Assembly: GCA_905215555.1 (NCBI GenBank)
Contig: CAJMQU010000022.1
Location: forward strand, 1 to 64,000
From: an uncultured bacterium
GTDB taxonomy: Bacteria > Bacteroidota > Bacteroidia > Bacteroidales > Bacteroidaceae
DNA: 64,000 nt
Direction: 5' to 3'
Shown: one piece after another, positions 34,492-42,270 of the stretch
Position numbering within the stretch: position 1 is the first letter of the stretch
How the letters are laid out: the number at the start of each line of letters is the position of its first letter
Notes under the pieces: model-generated
The model's input: the letters and a program-made list of their open reading frames with translations, nothing else
Database searches by the model: none
What the model was told of the DNA's origin: nothing
Position numbers and translations under genes: made by a program

Positions 34492-35571
34492 CTATTCTAC
34501 AATTTCACCATTTTCAACTTCTACAATATTGCTAATTTTACAGTCCACAAAGGGAACAATTGCTGTAGCCCAAGTCATACCTACCCCAAAAGCAGTCATC
34601 AAAATATTCTTCTTACCCTGCAGTTTATCTTTCAGTTCACTAACAATCGTAAGAGGTACAGAAACAGAAGACGTATTACCAAACTTAGCAATAGTAGCTG
34701 GCATCTTGTTCTGATCAAGTTTCATCTTCTTTGCAATATAAGAATTAATAAAATTATTAGCCTGATGAAAGACAATATAATCAAGATGTTCCGTAGTCAT
34801 TTGAGAAAACTCAAGTGTTTTCTTAATATCACGCGGAATTTCACGAATCACAAAATTAAATACATCACCTCCTTTCATATAGCCTTGTTCATCACTTCGA
34901 ATATTGCCATATTCATCAACAACTTTTTCCCGAATGGTATCCTCGCTACTCATATGACGATAACCACCACCAGGAATCATAATCAAATCTGCACGAGAAC
35001 CGTCTGAATTAAGTGAAAAAATACTTTTGCCATACTTTGCATCACATTCTACAAGAGCTGCAACACCACCATCACCAAAAATAAAAGCGCTGCGTCGATC
35101 TTTGGGAGAATATACCTTACTACGTGTCTCACCATCAAGAATCAAAGCCTTACGAATATTCCCCCCTTGCATCATAGAATATACCACTGAAAGACCGTAA
35201 CAGAAAGCAGAACAACCAAGAGTTATATCGAAAGCCACACAATTATGGGAAAGACCTAAACGATTTTGAAGAATAAGTGAGGTTGCTGGCATACGATAGT
35301 CCGGCGTTTGTGATATGAAAACAAGAAGATCTATCTCAGAGCGGTCGACATCATTGTCCTTCAATAATTTTTCAGCAGCTGCAAAACAAAGATCAGACGA
35401 ACAAGTATTTTTATCGGCAAAACGACGTTCGAAAACACCTACTTTATCAACTATTTCTTTGACCTGATCTGCAGGGAAATACTCCGTGTAATCATAATTA
35501 TTTATTACAAACTTAGGTACAGCAGCAGCCATAGCTGATATGCCTATATTTTGATATGTAAGAAATGCCAT
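34492..35571 (-). CDS. 3-oxoacyl-ACP synthase III (FabH-like) of the capsule locus
   Basis: 359-residue thiolase-fold condensing enzyme. The catalytic Cys (FDITLGCSAFCYGLSVVY), His (YIVFHQANNFINSYIAKK) and Asn (AKFGNTSSVSVPLTIV) of KAS III are all present, as is the glycine-rich end (AFGVGMTWATAIV). It should join an acyl-CoA starter to an ACP-bound extender. It lies 18 bases after a dedicated acyl carrier protein gene and before a ketoreductase gene, so it is probably not the housekeeping FabH but part of an acyl-making module for the polysaccharide. Starter and extender unknown. Confidence 0.9.
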   Translation of the reverse strand: MAFLTYQNIGISAMAAAVPKFVINNYDYTEYFPADQVKEIVDKVGVFERRFADKNTCSSDLCFAAAEKLLKDNDVDRSEIDLLVFISQTPDYRMPATSLILQNRLGLSHNCVAFDITLGCSAFCYGLSVVYSMMQGGNIRKALILDGETRSKVYSPKDRRSAFIFGDGGVAALVECDAKYGKSIFSLNSDGSRADLIMIPGGGYRHMSSEDTIREKVVDEYGNIRSDEQGYMKGGDVFNFVIREIPRDIKKTLEFSQMTTEHLDYIVFHQANNFINSYIAKKMKLDQNKMPATIAKFGNTSSVSVPLTIVSELKDKLQGKKNILMTAFGVGMTWATAIVPFVDCKISNIVEVENGEIVE

Positions 35572-35589
35572 TATCTCCCAATTATATAT

Positions 35590-35814
35590 TTAAGCAATCG
35601 CTATTTTATAAAGATCTTCAATCGTAGAACATTCTTTTATGGTTGCATCACCTATTTCTTTTTCAAATTCTTCATCAAAAAAAGCGACAAGTAACATTAC
35701 CGAAAGAGAAGACCATTCATCTAAATCACGAAAATTAGTACTGCTACTCAAGGAGTCTACATCCTCTACTTCTATTACTTCTGCAAATTTTTCTATAAAT
35801 TCTTTCAAGTCCAT
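35590..35814 (-). CDS. Acyl carrier protein of the capsule locus
   Basis: 74-residue acidic four-helix carrier protein. The phosphopantetheine segment reads LDEWSSLSVMLLVAFFDEEF: the second Ser should carry the prosthetic arm, and the usual Asp before it (DSL in most ACPs) is Ser here. The rest (MDLKEFIEKFAEVIEVED, IGDATIKECSTIEDLYKIAI) fits ACP helices I, III and IV. The gene lies 32 bases after upxZ and 18 bases before the KAS III-like gene, so the three following enzymes probably work on acyl groups bound to it. Confidence 0.85.
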   Translation of the reverse strand: MDLKEFIEKFAEVIEVEDVDSLSSSTNFRDLDEWSSLSVMLLVAFFDEEFEKEIGDATIKECSTIEDLYKIAIA

Positions 35815-35846
35815 AAATCAATAAATTAATAATTATAATATAACAT

Positions 35847-36323
35847 TTAGAAGTCAACTTCTTCCCAAGGATAGGGATTTTCTTCAATATTCTTCAGTTC
35901 CTCGATTACTTCTTGTTGTTCTACAGCCAATTGAGTAACATCCCATGTAGCAATTATTGCATACGCTTCCCGAATCAATTCTTCTTCATAAACTTCCCCA
36001 TAACAATAAGTCAAAAGACGAACTTTCAGTAAAGAAGCTGGAAGTTTGGGAAGAACATTGAAGCTACGTTCCAGAATATTTTGAATATATTGTTGCTTAT
36101 GTCCATTATCATAGGCTGTCGCATTGAAAGCTACCAAAAGTCCCAGACATAGTTCGGCTTCAGCCTCAGGGGTGGAACCATAATTTCCATATAAGCTCAA
36201 GGCTTGCTCATAAACTTCACGATTCAAACGGGTAAAATGGTCAACGTAAATCGGACTACCATCCTGACCCAGTGTGAGAAGACTATGAGCCAAGGAAAAT
36301 AAGGATGAAACTTGTTCACTCAT
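35847..36323 (-). CDS. upxZ: UpxZ-family antitermination inhibitor
   Basis: 158-residue mostly helical acidic protein of the UpxZ family, found only as the second gene of Bacteroides capsule loci. Typical parts are FSLAHSLLTLGQDGSPIYVD, CLGLLVAFNATAYDNGHKQQ and the tail NPYPWEEVDF. In B. fragilis, UpxZ proteins block the UpxY antiterminators of other capsule loci, so that one capsule dominates in a cell. It lies 26 bases after upxY. The role is taken from the family; nothing in the sequence itself shows the target. Confidence 0.92.
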   Translation of the reverse strand: MSEQVSSLFSLAHSLLTLGQDGSPIYVDHFTRLNREVYEQALSLYGNYGSTPEAEAELCLGLLVAFNATAYDNGHKQQYIQNILERSFNVLPKLPASLLKVRLLTYCYGEVYEEELIREAYAIIATWDVTQLAVEQQEVIEELKNIEENPYPWEEVDF

Positions 36324-36349
36324 TGTATTATGTTTTTAAAGATTTCTGC

Positions 36350-36919
36350 TTAATCGTCTATTGGTTCTACAAGCGAAGAATGGACAAACGTAGTGGCAAT
36401 CGCCATGACACCCTCAATATTCACAACCACGCGACGGTCGTGACGGATGCGCACAAACTCACCAACTACTCCCTCGAAAACACCTCCCATAATACGCACT
36501 TTCTGACCTTTCACCAATTGAAGCTCGGCAGGCTCAACATACAGGACAGCTTCTTCATAGCTTCCGGCTACAAGGATAAAACTCCGCATCTGTACATCAG
36601 GAATAATAATGGGGCGATGACTTTCACGATCCATAATATAACGAATAGGAATGTTCACACCTGCTTTGTCCTTAAGCGCGTCTATGTGTTTGCGGGTAGA
36701 ACGGATAAAAACCAAATTATGGACAGCAGGGACAAGTTTACGTATACGCTTGTCGCCCTTCTGAATATATTCGTAGCGCATTGGAATGAAACTTTCTATC
36801 TTTTCTTCGTCCAAAAGAGCTTTCAGGGCGAGCTCACGACTATAAGTGACACGCACTGCAAACCAGTGGAGAAGTGGATATTTGAAAGTAGAGGATTGAG
36901 AATTATTTCCTTCGTTCAT
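36350..36919 (-). CDS. upxY: UpxY-family transcription antiterminator (NusG-like)
   Basis: 189-residue NusG paralogue. The N-terminal NGN domain reads HWFAVRVTYSRELALKALLD, then IESFIPMRYEYIQKGDKRIR and NLVFIRSTRKHID. The C-terminal KOW domain is KGQKVRIMGGVFEGVVGEFV. In B. fragilis, UpxY proteins bind the 5' leader of their own capsule operon and prevent early termination. It is the first gene of the operon, 237 bases from the -7 element at 37156-37163. The leader just before it contains a stem-loop (36954-36979). Confidence 0.95.
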   Translation of the reverse strand: MNEGNNSQSSTFKYPLLHWFAVRVTYSRELALKALLDEEKIESFIPMRYEYIQKGDKRIRKLVPAVHNLVFIRSTRKHIDALKDKAGVNIPIRYIMDRESHRPIIIPDVQMRSFILVAGSYEEAVLYVEPAELQLVKGQKVRIMGGVFEGVVGEFVRIRHDRRVVVNIEGVMAIATTFVHSSLVEPIDD

Positions 36920-36953
36920 GATAGACTCTCACGTCAGGATATTCTTTGGGGAC

Positions 36954-36979
36954 ACCGGAGTAATAAAATACCTCCCGGT
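36954..36979 (-). promoter_or_regulatory. Stem-loop in the capsule operon leader
   Basis: On the transcript strand ACCGGGAG and CTCCGGT pair (7 bp with one bulged G) around an AU-rich loop of 11 bases, about 35 bases before the upxY start. There is no U-tract, so it is not a terminator. It is a candidate landing site for UpxY, or a translation-control hairpin. Confidence 0.45.
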
Positions 36980-37138
36980 TAAATTATGTAATGCGATTGC
37001 GTTCAGCAAGTTACGCCGCACTCATGTTATTTCGGAGCTGACTACCATCACGGAAAGAGAGCCTCAGAAATAGTTATATAATAAAAACTTGTAATAAGCT
37101 ATAAACTAAAGAATTAAAAGAAAAAGACGTCTTTTAAT

Positions 37139-37345
37139 CGTTCGTTTAATGTGCGCAAAGATAGCAGGTATTTTTCGAATGCACAAGATGTTGAATAAAA
37201 ATGTTTCAATAATAAGTCGTTTTTTATATTATCTTGCTAATAATCAATGCTATTTGAATACTTAAAAACGTATTTCGTATCCTCTCATTTTTACAAATTC
37301 TTTTCATATCTTTTTATTCTCATCTTTGCGCACATTAAACGAACG
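37139..37345. promoter_or_regulatory. Invertible capsule promoter region (perfect 24-bp inverted repeats)
   Basis: Two perfect 24-bp inverted repeats, 37139-37162 (starting CGTTCGTTTAATGTGCGC and ending AAAGAT) and 37322-37345 (starting ATCTTTGCGCACATTAAACG), enclose 159 bases without a gene. The size, the position before upxY and the presence of a promoter at one boundary are those of the Mpi-type invertible promoters of B. fragilis capsule loci. No recombinase gene is nearby, so it must act in trans. The promoter box at the left boundary faces upxY, meaning ON in this sequence. Confidence 0.93.
37156..37163 (-). promoter_or_regulatory. -7 element of the capsule promoter, ON orientation
   Basis: On the minus strand TATCTTTG, with TTG 20 bases upstream (near 37184-37186) as -33. 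The first T comes from the invertible segment (37163) and the remaining seven bases from the repeat. At the other boundary the same repeat is preceded by C (CATCTTTG), so inversion would both change the box and remove the -33. Confidence 0.82.
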
Positions 37346-37613
37346 TTTTTTGAACACCCCCATTTTACAGTTATATCCATCTTTAAACCAGTGCCTTACC
37401 CTCACGAATATTTTTCTCAACCTATATCCATTCTTAACATATACTAAGTCTTTTCATAATACAGATAACATCAAATATCCCTGCCTTTACTGCACAGAGA
37501 ACCAATCGGAAAATTACTGAAAATCATTAACTTACGAATAAAATGAAAAAGTATCAAAAAGACACGATTGACAACGTAGCTTTATGACAAGAAAGAGATC
37601 CTTGGACAAACCT
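37346..37613. other. AT-rich stretch with no gene seen
   Basis: Between the right inverted repeat and the lysozyme gene. If the capsule promoter inverted, it would read into this stretch. I see only tiny frames, for example 14 codons from 37543, and no terminator or promoter that I can support. Confidence 0.6.
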
Positions 37614-38483
37614 TCATTTTTGCAAAGTGAGTGCCTGTAACTGCTCCAATGTACCATTGAACACATTCAAATCGACCTCTTCTCTGATACCGGGAACATT
37701 TCCTGCATCCGTATGCTGCCAGAAGTGCCACGGGCCTTCATATTTCACAGAATCCACGTAATAGTGCGCAATCCAATAAGGATACGTATTGAATATGGAA
37801 TCGCTGAGATAACGGCTCTTGAATTTATAAGAAGTATAAAGAATCGGCTTCACACCATAATGCGCCTCTATGCGGTCGAGCCAGGTTTTGACGGCAGTCT
37901 TTAAATCTTTCGGGGTACTTTTACCAATATTTTCCACATCCAGCACAGGCGGCAAGTCTCCGGCAGTAAGCTGAACGGTGCGGATAAAGAAATCGGCCTG
38001 TTTATTAGGATCTGTTTTAGGAGAAAAGAAATGATAAGCTCCACGAATGAAACCATAACGGCGTGCCTGGTCGAAATTAAACGGAAAGGTATCGTCACCA
38101 TGGTCACCGCCTTCAGTGGCTTTCATGAAAACAAAATGTATGGGGAATCGGGATGCTTTGTTGGAGGTCAGTTGCACCCAGTCTATACTCCCCTGATAAT
38201 GAGAAATGTCAATGCCATGCACTTCATAGTCGCAGGGCATGCAGACACCGTATCCTTTCTGTCCCGCACAGGGTTTCCAGCGATAGGCATACGGACGAAT
38301 GAAGAACCAATAAAAACCAGCGGAGAACACGGCAATGATGCAGACTGCAACTATAGTGCGCAGCCATGCGGGCATAACACGCTCTTTGCTTGTCTTCTTG
38401 CCACGACGCACAGCAGGTGCGGCAGGGCGGGAAGAAGCGGGTTTCCGGCGGGTTGTAGTTATACGAGGTTTCTTGTCTGCCAT
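37614..38483 (-). CDS. Membrane-anchored GH25 lysozyme-like hydrolase
   Basis: 289-residue protein. A basic N-terminus (ADKKPRITTTRRKPASSRPA) and one transmembrane helix (TIVAVCIIAVFSAGFYWFFI) precede a glycoside hydrolase family 25 domain. The family motifs are HGIDISHYQGSIDW at its start, FVFMKATEGG, the catalytic PPVLDVEN, and the closing FWQHTDAGNVPGI. It should cut the muramic acid-glucosamine bond of peptidoglycan from a membrane-tethered position. The ATG at 38483 is chosen over an upstream 38537 because it gives the basic-then-TM layout. It lies 120 bases after the PPi-PFK gene on the same strand. Confidence 0.9.
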   Translation of the reverse strand: MADKKPRITTTRRKPASSRPAAPAVRRGKKTSKERVMPAWLRTIVAVCIIAVFSAGFYWFFIRPYAYRWKPCAGQKGYGVCMPCDYEVHGIDISHYQGSIDWVQLTSNKASRFPIHFVFMKATEGGDHGDDTFPFNFDQARRYGFIRGAYHFFSPKTDPNKQADFFIRTVQLTAGDLPPVLDVENIGKSTPKDLKTAVKTWLDRIEAHYGVKPILYTSYKFKSRYLSDSIFNTYPYWIAHYYVDSVKYEGPWHFWQHTDAGNVPGIREEVDLNVFNGTLEQLQALTLQK

Positions 38484-38542
38484 AAATGACAATAATAATG
38501 ATAAAGGAAAAGGATGTGATAAAAGTGATGACAGCACTTATA

Positions 38543-38563
38543 GGGGCGAATAATCATTCGCCC
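38543..38563. repeat. Short palindromic element in the pfp-lysozyme gap
   Basis: GGGCGAAT-aatc-ATTCGCCC is a perfect 8-bp stem with a 4-base loop. Its reverse complement ends ATTCGCCCCTA, the same 11 bases found inside the ygiQ gene at 58358-58368, where a decayed form of the palindrome is seen. It looks like one copy of a dispersed palindromic repeat. Confidence 0.65.
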
Positions 38564-38603
38564 GCAAGTACAACACCTTTAACACATCCTTCTCTCAGAA
38601 GAT

Positions 38604-40250
38604 TTATTTTGCTTGTTCTAACTGCAAAGTCTTCGTCGGCTGGTCACAAACTTCCGTAGGTCCGAAGTACTGGATAGGTCCCGGATATACATAGTCTGTA
38701 GTGATAGCCCACTGGTCGCGCTGAGCGGCAAATGCCTTGAACGGAGCACCGTCCAGTTTCACCAGAGCTTTCTGGATAACCGGCTTCATTTCGCCATGAC
38801 GACGTTCCATGTTCATCATCATTGTAATGGGCACACCGCCTGCAATCCATTCGTCAGCCGGAGCAGTCGTGTTGCGTACAGAAGACATATAACCTGTCTT
38901 ACCGTTAGCAATCAGAGAAGCTGCCGTGTAACCTAATGAGTAGCAGTAGTCAGCATCATAGTTGGACGGAGCTGCGCAACGGCCTTCATAACCGAAGAAA
39001 TGGTGCTGGGAAGCAAACTTACCTACGAACTTACCTTCTTCTTTCCATGCAGCAAGCTTGGTAGCTACCATTTCAGACAACAGTTTCTCTGTTTCGATCA
39101 AAGATACCTGTACGTTTCCGTGCGGGTCACGATCCAGTGTCAACTGACGTGCAACACCTTCGGGCAGGCTGGCATAGATAGCGGCATTTTCCGGAGACAG
39201 TTTACGGATGATATAGTCACGTTGGTGTGACTTCTTGATCTGAGAGAATTCTTCAGCATTTGCAGCGAGGAAGTCATTCAACTCAGCAATCAGGCGCTTC
39301 ATAGCGGGGATAAACTCAATCAAGCCTTCGGGGATAAGAACCGTACCGAAGTTGTTGCCTTGTGCAGCACGATTGGCTACTACTTGAGCGATATAAGTTA
39401 CTACATCGTCCAAAGACATATCCTTTGCCTCAACTTCTTCTGATACGATACAAACGTTGGGCTGTACCTGCAAAGCACATTCCAGTGCAATGTGAGAAGC
39501 GGAACGTCCCATCAACTTGATGAAGTGCCAGTATTTACGGGCAGAGTTACAGTCACGTTGGATGTTACCGATCACTTCAGAGTAAACCTTACATGCAGTG
39601 TCGAAACCGAAAGAAGTCTCGATCATTTCGTTCTTCAGGTCACCGTCGATAGTCTTCGGACAACCGATTACCTGTACGCCACACTTCTTGGCAGCATAGT
39701 ATTCAGCCAACACACAAGCATTCGTATTAGAGTCGTCACCACCGATGATGACCAATGCTTTGATATCAAGTTGTTTCAGGATTTCCAGACCCTTTTCGAA
39801 CTGATCTTCTTTTTCCAGTTTCGTACGACCGGAACCGATGATATCGAAACCACCCGTGTTGCGGTATTCATCGATGATATCAGCTGTCAGTTCCATATAG
39901 TTGTGATCTACCAAACCACCGGGGCCGAGGATGAAGCCATAAAGTTTGCTATCCTTATTCAGCTTCTTGATACCGTCGAAGATACCTGAAATCACATTGT
40001 GACCACCGGGAGCCTGACCGCCTGAAAGGATAACGCCTACGTTCATAGCAGGGAACGTAACCACTTCGTCAGTAGCCTCAAACTTAATCAAAGGCATTCC
40101 GTACGTGTTGGGGAACAATTTCTGGATAGCTTCCTGATCGGCTACAGATTGAGTAGCTGCGCCAGCTACTGCCTTAACGGCACCCTTCAACGCTTTCGGA
40201 AGTTTGGGCTGATAGGCAGCCCTTGCAATTTGCAATGCACTTTTTGTCAT
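38604..40250 (-). CDS. pfp: Diphosphate--fructose-6-phosphate 1-phosphotransferase
   Basis: 548-residue long-type PPi-dependent phosphofructokinase, which phosphorylates fructose 6-phosphate with pyrophosphate, reversibly. The signature [20 protein letters not shown], the Mg/PPi site [18 protein letters not shown] (with the GGDD that marks PPi over ATP use) and [20 protein letters not shown] are all present, along with the beta-subunit-like length. Located between the lysozyme gene and a small plus-strand gene, with its own promoter region. Many Bacteroides rely on such an enzyme for glycolysis. Confidence 0.95.
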   Translation of the reverse strand: MTKSALQIARAAYQPKLPKALKGAVKAVAGAATQSVADQEAIQKLFPNTYGMPLIKFEATDEVVTFPAMNVGVILSGGQAPGGHNVISGIFDGIKKLNKDSKLYGFILGPGGLVDHNYMELTADIIDEYRNTGGFDIIGSGRTKLEKEDQFEKGLEILKQLDIKALVIIGGDDSNTNACVLAEYYAAKKCGVQVIGCPKTIDGDLKNEMIETSFGFDTACKVYSEVIGNIQRDCNSARKYWHFIKLMGRSASHIALECALQVQPNVCIVSEEVEAKDMSLDDVVTYIAQVVANRAAQGNNFGTVLIPEGLIEFIPAMKRLIAELNDFLAANAEEFSQIKKSHQRDYIIRKLSPENAAIYASLPEGVARQLTLDRDPHGNVQVSLIETEKLLSEMVATKLAAWKEEGKFVGKFASQHHFFGYEGRCAAPSNYDADYCYSLGYTAASLIANGKTGYMSSVRNTTAPADEWIAGGVPITMMMNMERRHGEMKPVIQKALVKLDGAPFKAFAAQRDQWAITTDYVYPGPIQYFGPTEVCDQPTKTLQLEQAK

Positions 40251-40384
40251 TTTATCTAATTATTTAAAGGTGTTAGTAAAGTTTCGTTCAAAAGCGTCGC
40301 AAATTTCGTGTTTTTTTCTGAATTATGAAAGGATGCGCACATCAAAAAAAATATGAAATGTTGGTTTATACCGTGGAAAGTACT

Positions 40385-40392
40385 TATCTTTA
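40385..40392 (+). promoter_or_regulatory. -7 promoter element of the small conserved gene
   Basis: TATCTTTA, one mismatch from TAnnTTTG, with TTG 21 bases upstream at 40361-40363. The ATG at 40433 follows 40 bases later. Confidence 0.55.
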
Positions 40393-40432
40393 CCGGAGAT
40401 ATTTCAATTTATTCACTAAAAAAGTAAAGATT

Positions 40433-40702
40433 ATGGCAAGTAGAAGAGAACTCAAGAAAAACGTCAATTATATCGCAGGTGAACTGTTCATGGAGTGTTT
40501 GGTAAACAGCTTATACGTACCTGGAACTGATAAGACCAAAGCCGACAAGCTGATGGCAGAAGTTCTGGAAATGCAGAATGAATTCATCAGCCGCATCAGT
40601 CATACCGAGCCGGGAAATGTCAAGGGATTTTACAAGAAGTTCCACGAAGACTTCAACAAGAAAGTGAATGAAATTATTGACGGTATCGGTAAACTGAAGT
40701 AA
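40433..40702 (+). CDS. Small conserved helical protein, function unknown
   Basis: 89-residue, strongly charged, probably all-helical cytoplasmic protein (MASRRELKKNVNYIAGELFM ... KVNEIIDGIGKLK). No family I can name for sure; such proteins are conserved as single genes in Bacteroides. The start at 40433 is chosen because the longer frame from 40325 would begin upstream of the -7 box. It is followed 9 bases later by the acyltransferase gene, so the two are probably co-transcribed. Confidence 0.8.
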   Translation: MASRRELKKNVNYIAGELFMECLVNSLYVPGTDKTKADKLMAEVLEMQNEFISRISHTEPGNVKGFYKKFHEDFNKKVNEIIDGIGKLK

Positions 40703-40711
40703 GAACCCGGA

Positions 40712-41266
40712 ATGAAAAAAGCAATATACGGCTTTATCTACTATCGCATTTTGGGATGGAAGACTAACGTGACGGTGCCGGATTATGACAAATGTGTGAT
40801 ATGTGCGGCACCTCATACATCGAACTGGGATTTATTTATCGGCAAACTCTTTTATGGCGCCATCGGACGAAAAACTAGTTTCATGATGAAAAAAGAGTGG
40901 TTCTTTTTTCCATTGGGACTGATATTCAAAGCTGTGGGCGGCATACCTGTGGATCGTGGACGTAAATCGTCATTGGTAGAGCAGATGGCAGAAAGGTTTG
41001 CGCAAAGCAAGAAATTCCAGCTTGCGATTACACCGGAAGGGACCCGCAAGGCTAACCCTAATTGGAAGAAAGGTTTTTATTTTATCGCTTTGAAAGCGCA
41101 AGTTCCCATTGTATTGATAGGAATTGATTATAGAAGCAAGACTATTTCTGCAACAAAAGCATTCATGCCTTCGGGAGACATCGAAAAGGATATGCGCGAG
41201 GTAAAGCTTTATTATAAGGACTTCGAAGGAAGGAATCCGGAAAACTTTGCTTTGGGAAGTATATAA
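40712..41266 (+). CDS. Lysophospholipid acyltransferase-like protein (PlsC family)
   Basis: 184-residue acyltransferase of the 1-acylglycerol-3-phosphate group. The catalytic H-x4-D motif is APHTSNWDLFIGK, the second motif is GGIPVDRGRKSS, and LAITPEGTRK is the phosphate-contact motif III. It is short and has one hydrophobic start (KAIYGFIYYRILGW), as usual for the Bacteroidetes glycerol acyltransferase group. It is likely to act at the inner membrane in phospholipid or other acyl-lipid synthesis. It forms a pair with the small helical protein upstream. Confidence 0.87.
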   Translation: MKKAIYGFIYYRILGWKTNVTVPDYDKCVICAAPHTSNWDLFIGKLFYGAIGRKTSFMMKKEWFFFPLGLIFKAVGGIPVDRGRKSSLVEQMAERFAQSKKFQLAITPEGTRKANPNWKKGFYFIALKAQVPIVLIGIDYRSKTISATKAFMPSGDIEKDMREVKLYYKDFEGRNPENFALGSI

Positions 41267-41300
41267 AGGTACCGATTCCGTATCTTCCCCATAGTTTATC

Positions 41301-41330
41301 CATATCCGAACCGTATCTGGTTCGGATATG
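41301..41330 (+). terminator. Stem-loop after the acyltransferase gene
   Basis: CATATCCGAACC (41301-41312) and GGTTCGGATATG (41319-41330) form a perfect 12-bp stem with a 6-base loop, followed by TTT. Confidence 0.7.
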
Positions 41331-41455
41331 TTTCCGACTGACAGCTGAACGTATAAAGCTATCAATCATTTACTTAGTTATGTTCTGCACGGAAAAGCTT
41401 TATACATTTCTGTGCAGAAAGGCACAAAATCTGATCGATTGAAGTATAAAGTATT

Positions 41456-42256
41456 ATGCGTGTAACTCTAGTACAAACAGACATTGTCTGGGAAGATAAA
41501 AAAGAAAATCTCCGCCTACTCCGCAAGAAGCTGGAAGCGCTCCGCGGAGAAGCGGAGATTGTTATCTTGCCAGAAACCTTCTCCACCGGATTCAGCATGA
41601 ACAGCCAGCAACTGGCTGAGCCTGTAACTGGTGACACCATCACCACCCTGCGCCAATGGGCGGCCGAATTCCAGTTTGCCATCACAGGCAGTTACATCGC
41701 CTGTAACAAAGGGGCAGTTTCTTCTACAGTCCCCCACCCTTACTACAACCGCGCTTTCTTCCTGACTCCCGAAGGAGAAGCTTACTATTATGATAAGCGC
41801 CACCTCTTCCGCATGGGAAAAGAAACAGAGCACTTCAGTGCAGGAAAACAGCGACCAATCATTTCTTACCGGGGCTGGAATATTCTTTTGCTTGTCTGCT
41901 ACGATTTGCGTTTTCCTGTCTGGAGCCGTAATGTGAATAACGAATATGACCTTTTGATATACGTTGCCAACTGGCCCGTTCCCCGTCGTCGGGTGTGGGA
42001 TGTCCTGTTGCAGGCGCGTGCACTCGAAAATATCTGCTACGTATGTGGTGTAAATCGCGTAGGCACGGATAATAACCAGATGTTGTATAGTGGGGGCAGT
42101 GTGATCTATTCACCCAAAGGCGATCTCCTTGTCAGTGTGCCTGACAACGAAGAAGGTATCGGTACCACCTCTCTCGACCTCTCTGCCTTGAGAGAATTCA
42201 GAAAAAAATTTCCTGCATGGAAAGACGCAGAGTGTTTCCAAATTAATAATCAATAA
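41456..42256 (+). CDS. Carbon-nitrogen hydrolase (omega-amidase, YafV/Nit2-like)
   Basis: 266-residue nitrilase-superfamily hydrolase. The Glu-Lys-Cys triad is in VILPETFSTGFS, YYDKRHLFRMG and LLLVCYDLRFPVWSRN. These motifs, and the tail ending in the lines KGDLLVSVPDNEEGI, fit the YafV / omega-amidase group, which hydrolyses alpha-ketoglutaramate and similar omega-amides. It is followed by the alpha-2-macroglobulin gene 14 bases later on the same strand, which may be accidental. The start at 41456 matches the usual MRVTLVQTDIVWED opening. Confidence 0.9.
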   Translation: MRVTLVQTDIVWEDKKENLRLLRKKLEALRGEAEIVILPETFSTGFSMNSQQLAEPVTGDTITTLRQWAAEFQFAITGSYIACNKGAVSSTVPHPYYNRAFFLTPEGEAYYYDKRHLFRMGKETEHFSAGKQRPIISYRGWNILLLVCYDLRFPVWSRNVNNEYDLLIYVANWPVPRRRVWDVLLQARALENICYVCGVNRVGTDNNQMLYSGGSVIYSPKGDLLVSVPDNEEGIGTTSLDLSALREFRKKFPAWKDAECFQINNQ

Positions 42257-42270
42257 TTAAACCAAAGTTC

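Noticed and set aside
36305..36982. 225-codon frame opposite upxY and upxZ
   Set aside because: Both minus-strand genes are clear family members; the antisense frame shows no family, signal or start site.
37139..37345. Inverted repeats as ends of an insertion sequence
   Set aside because: Only 159 bp without any frame lies between them, no target duplication is seen, and a promoter sits at one border before upxY, which fits an invertible promoter much better.
37543..37587. 14-codon frame near the invertible promoter, possible leader peptide for the OFF orientation
   Set aside because: Too short, no ribosome-binding site or downstream gene on that strand.
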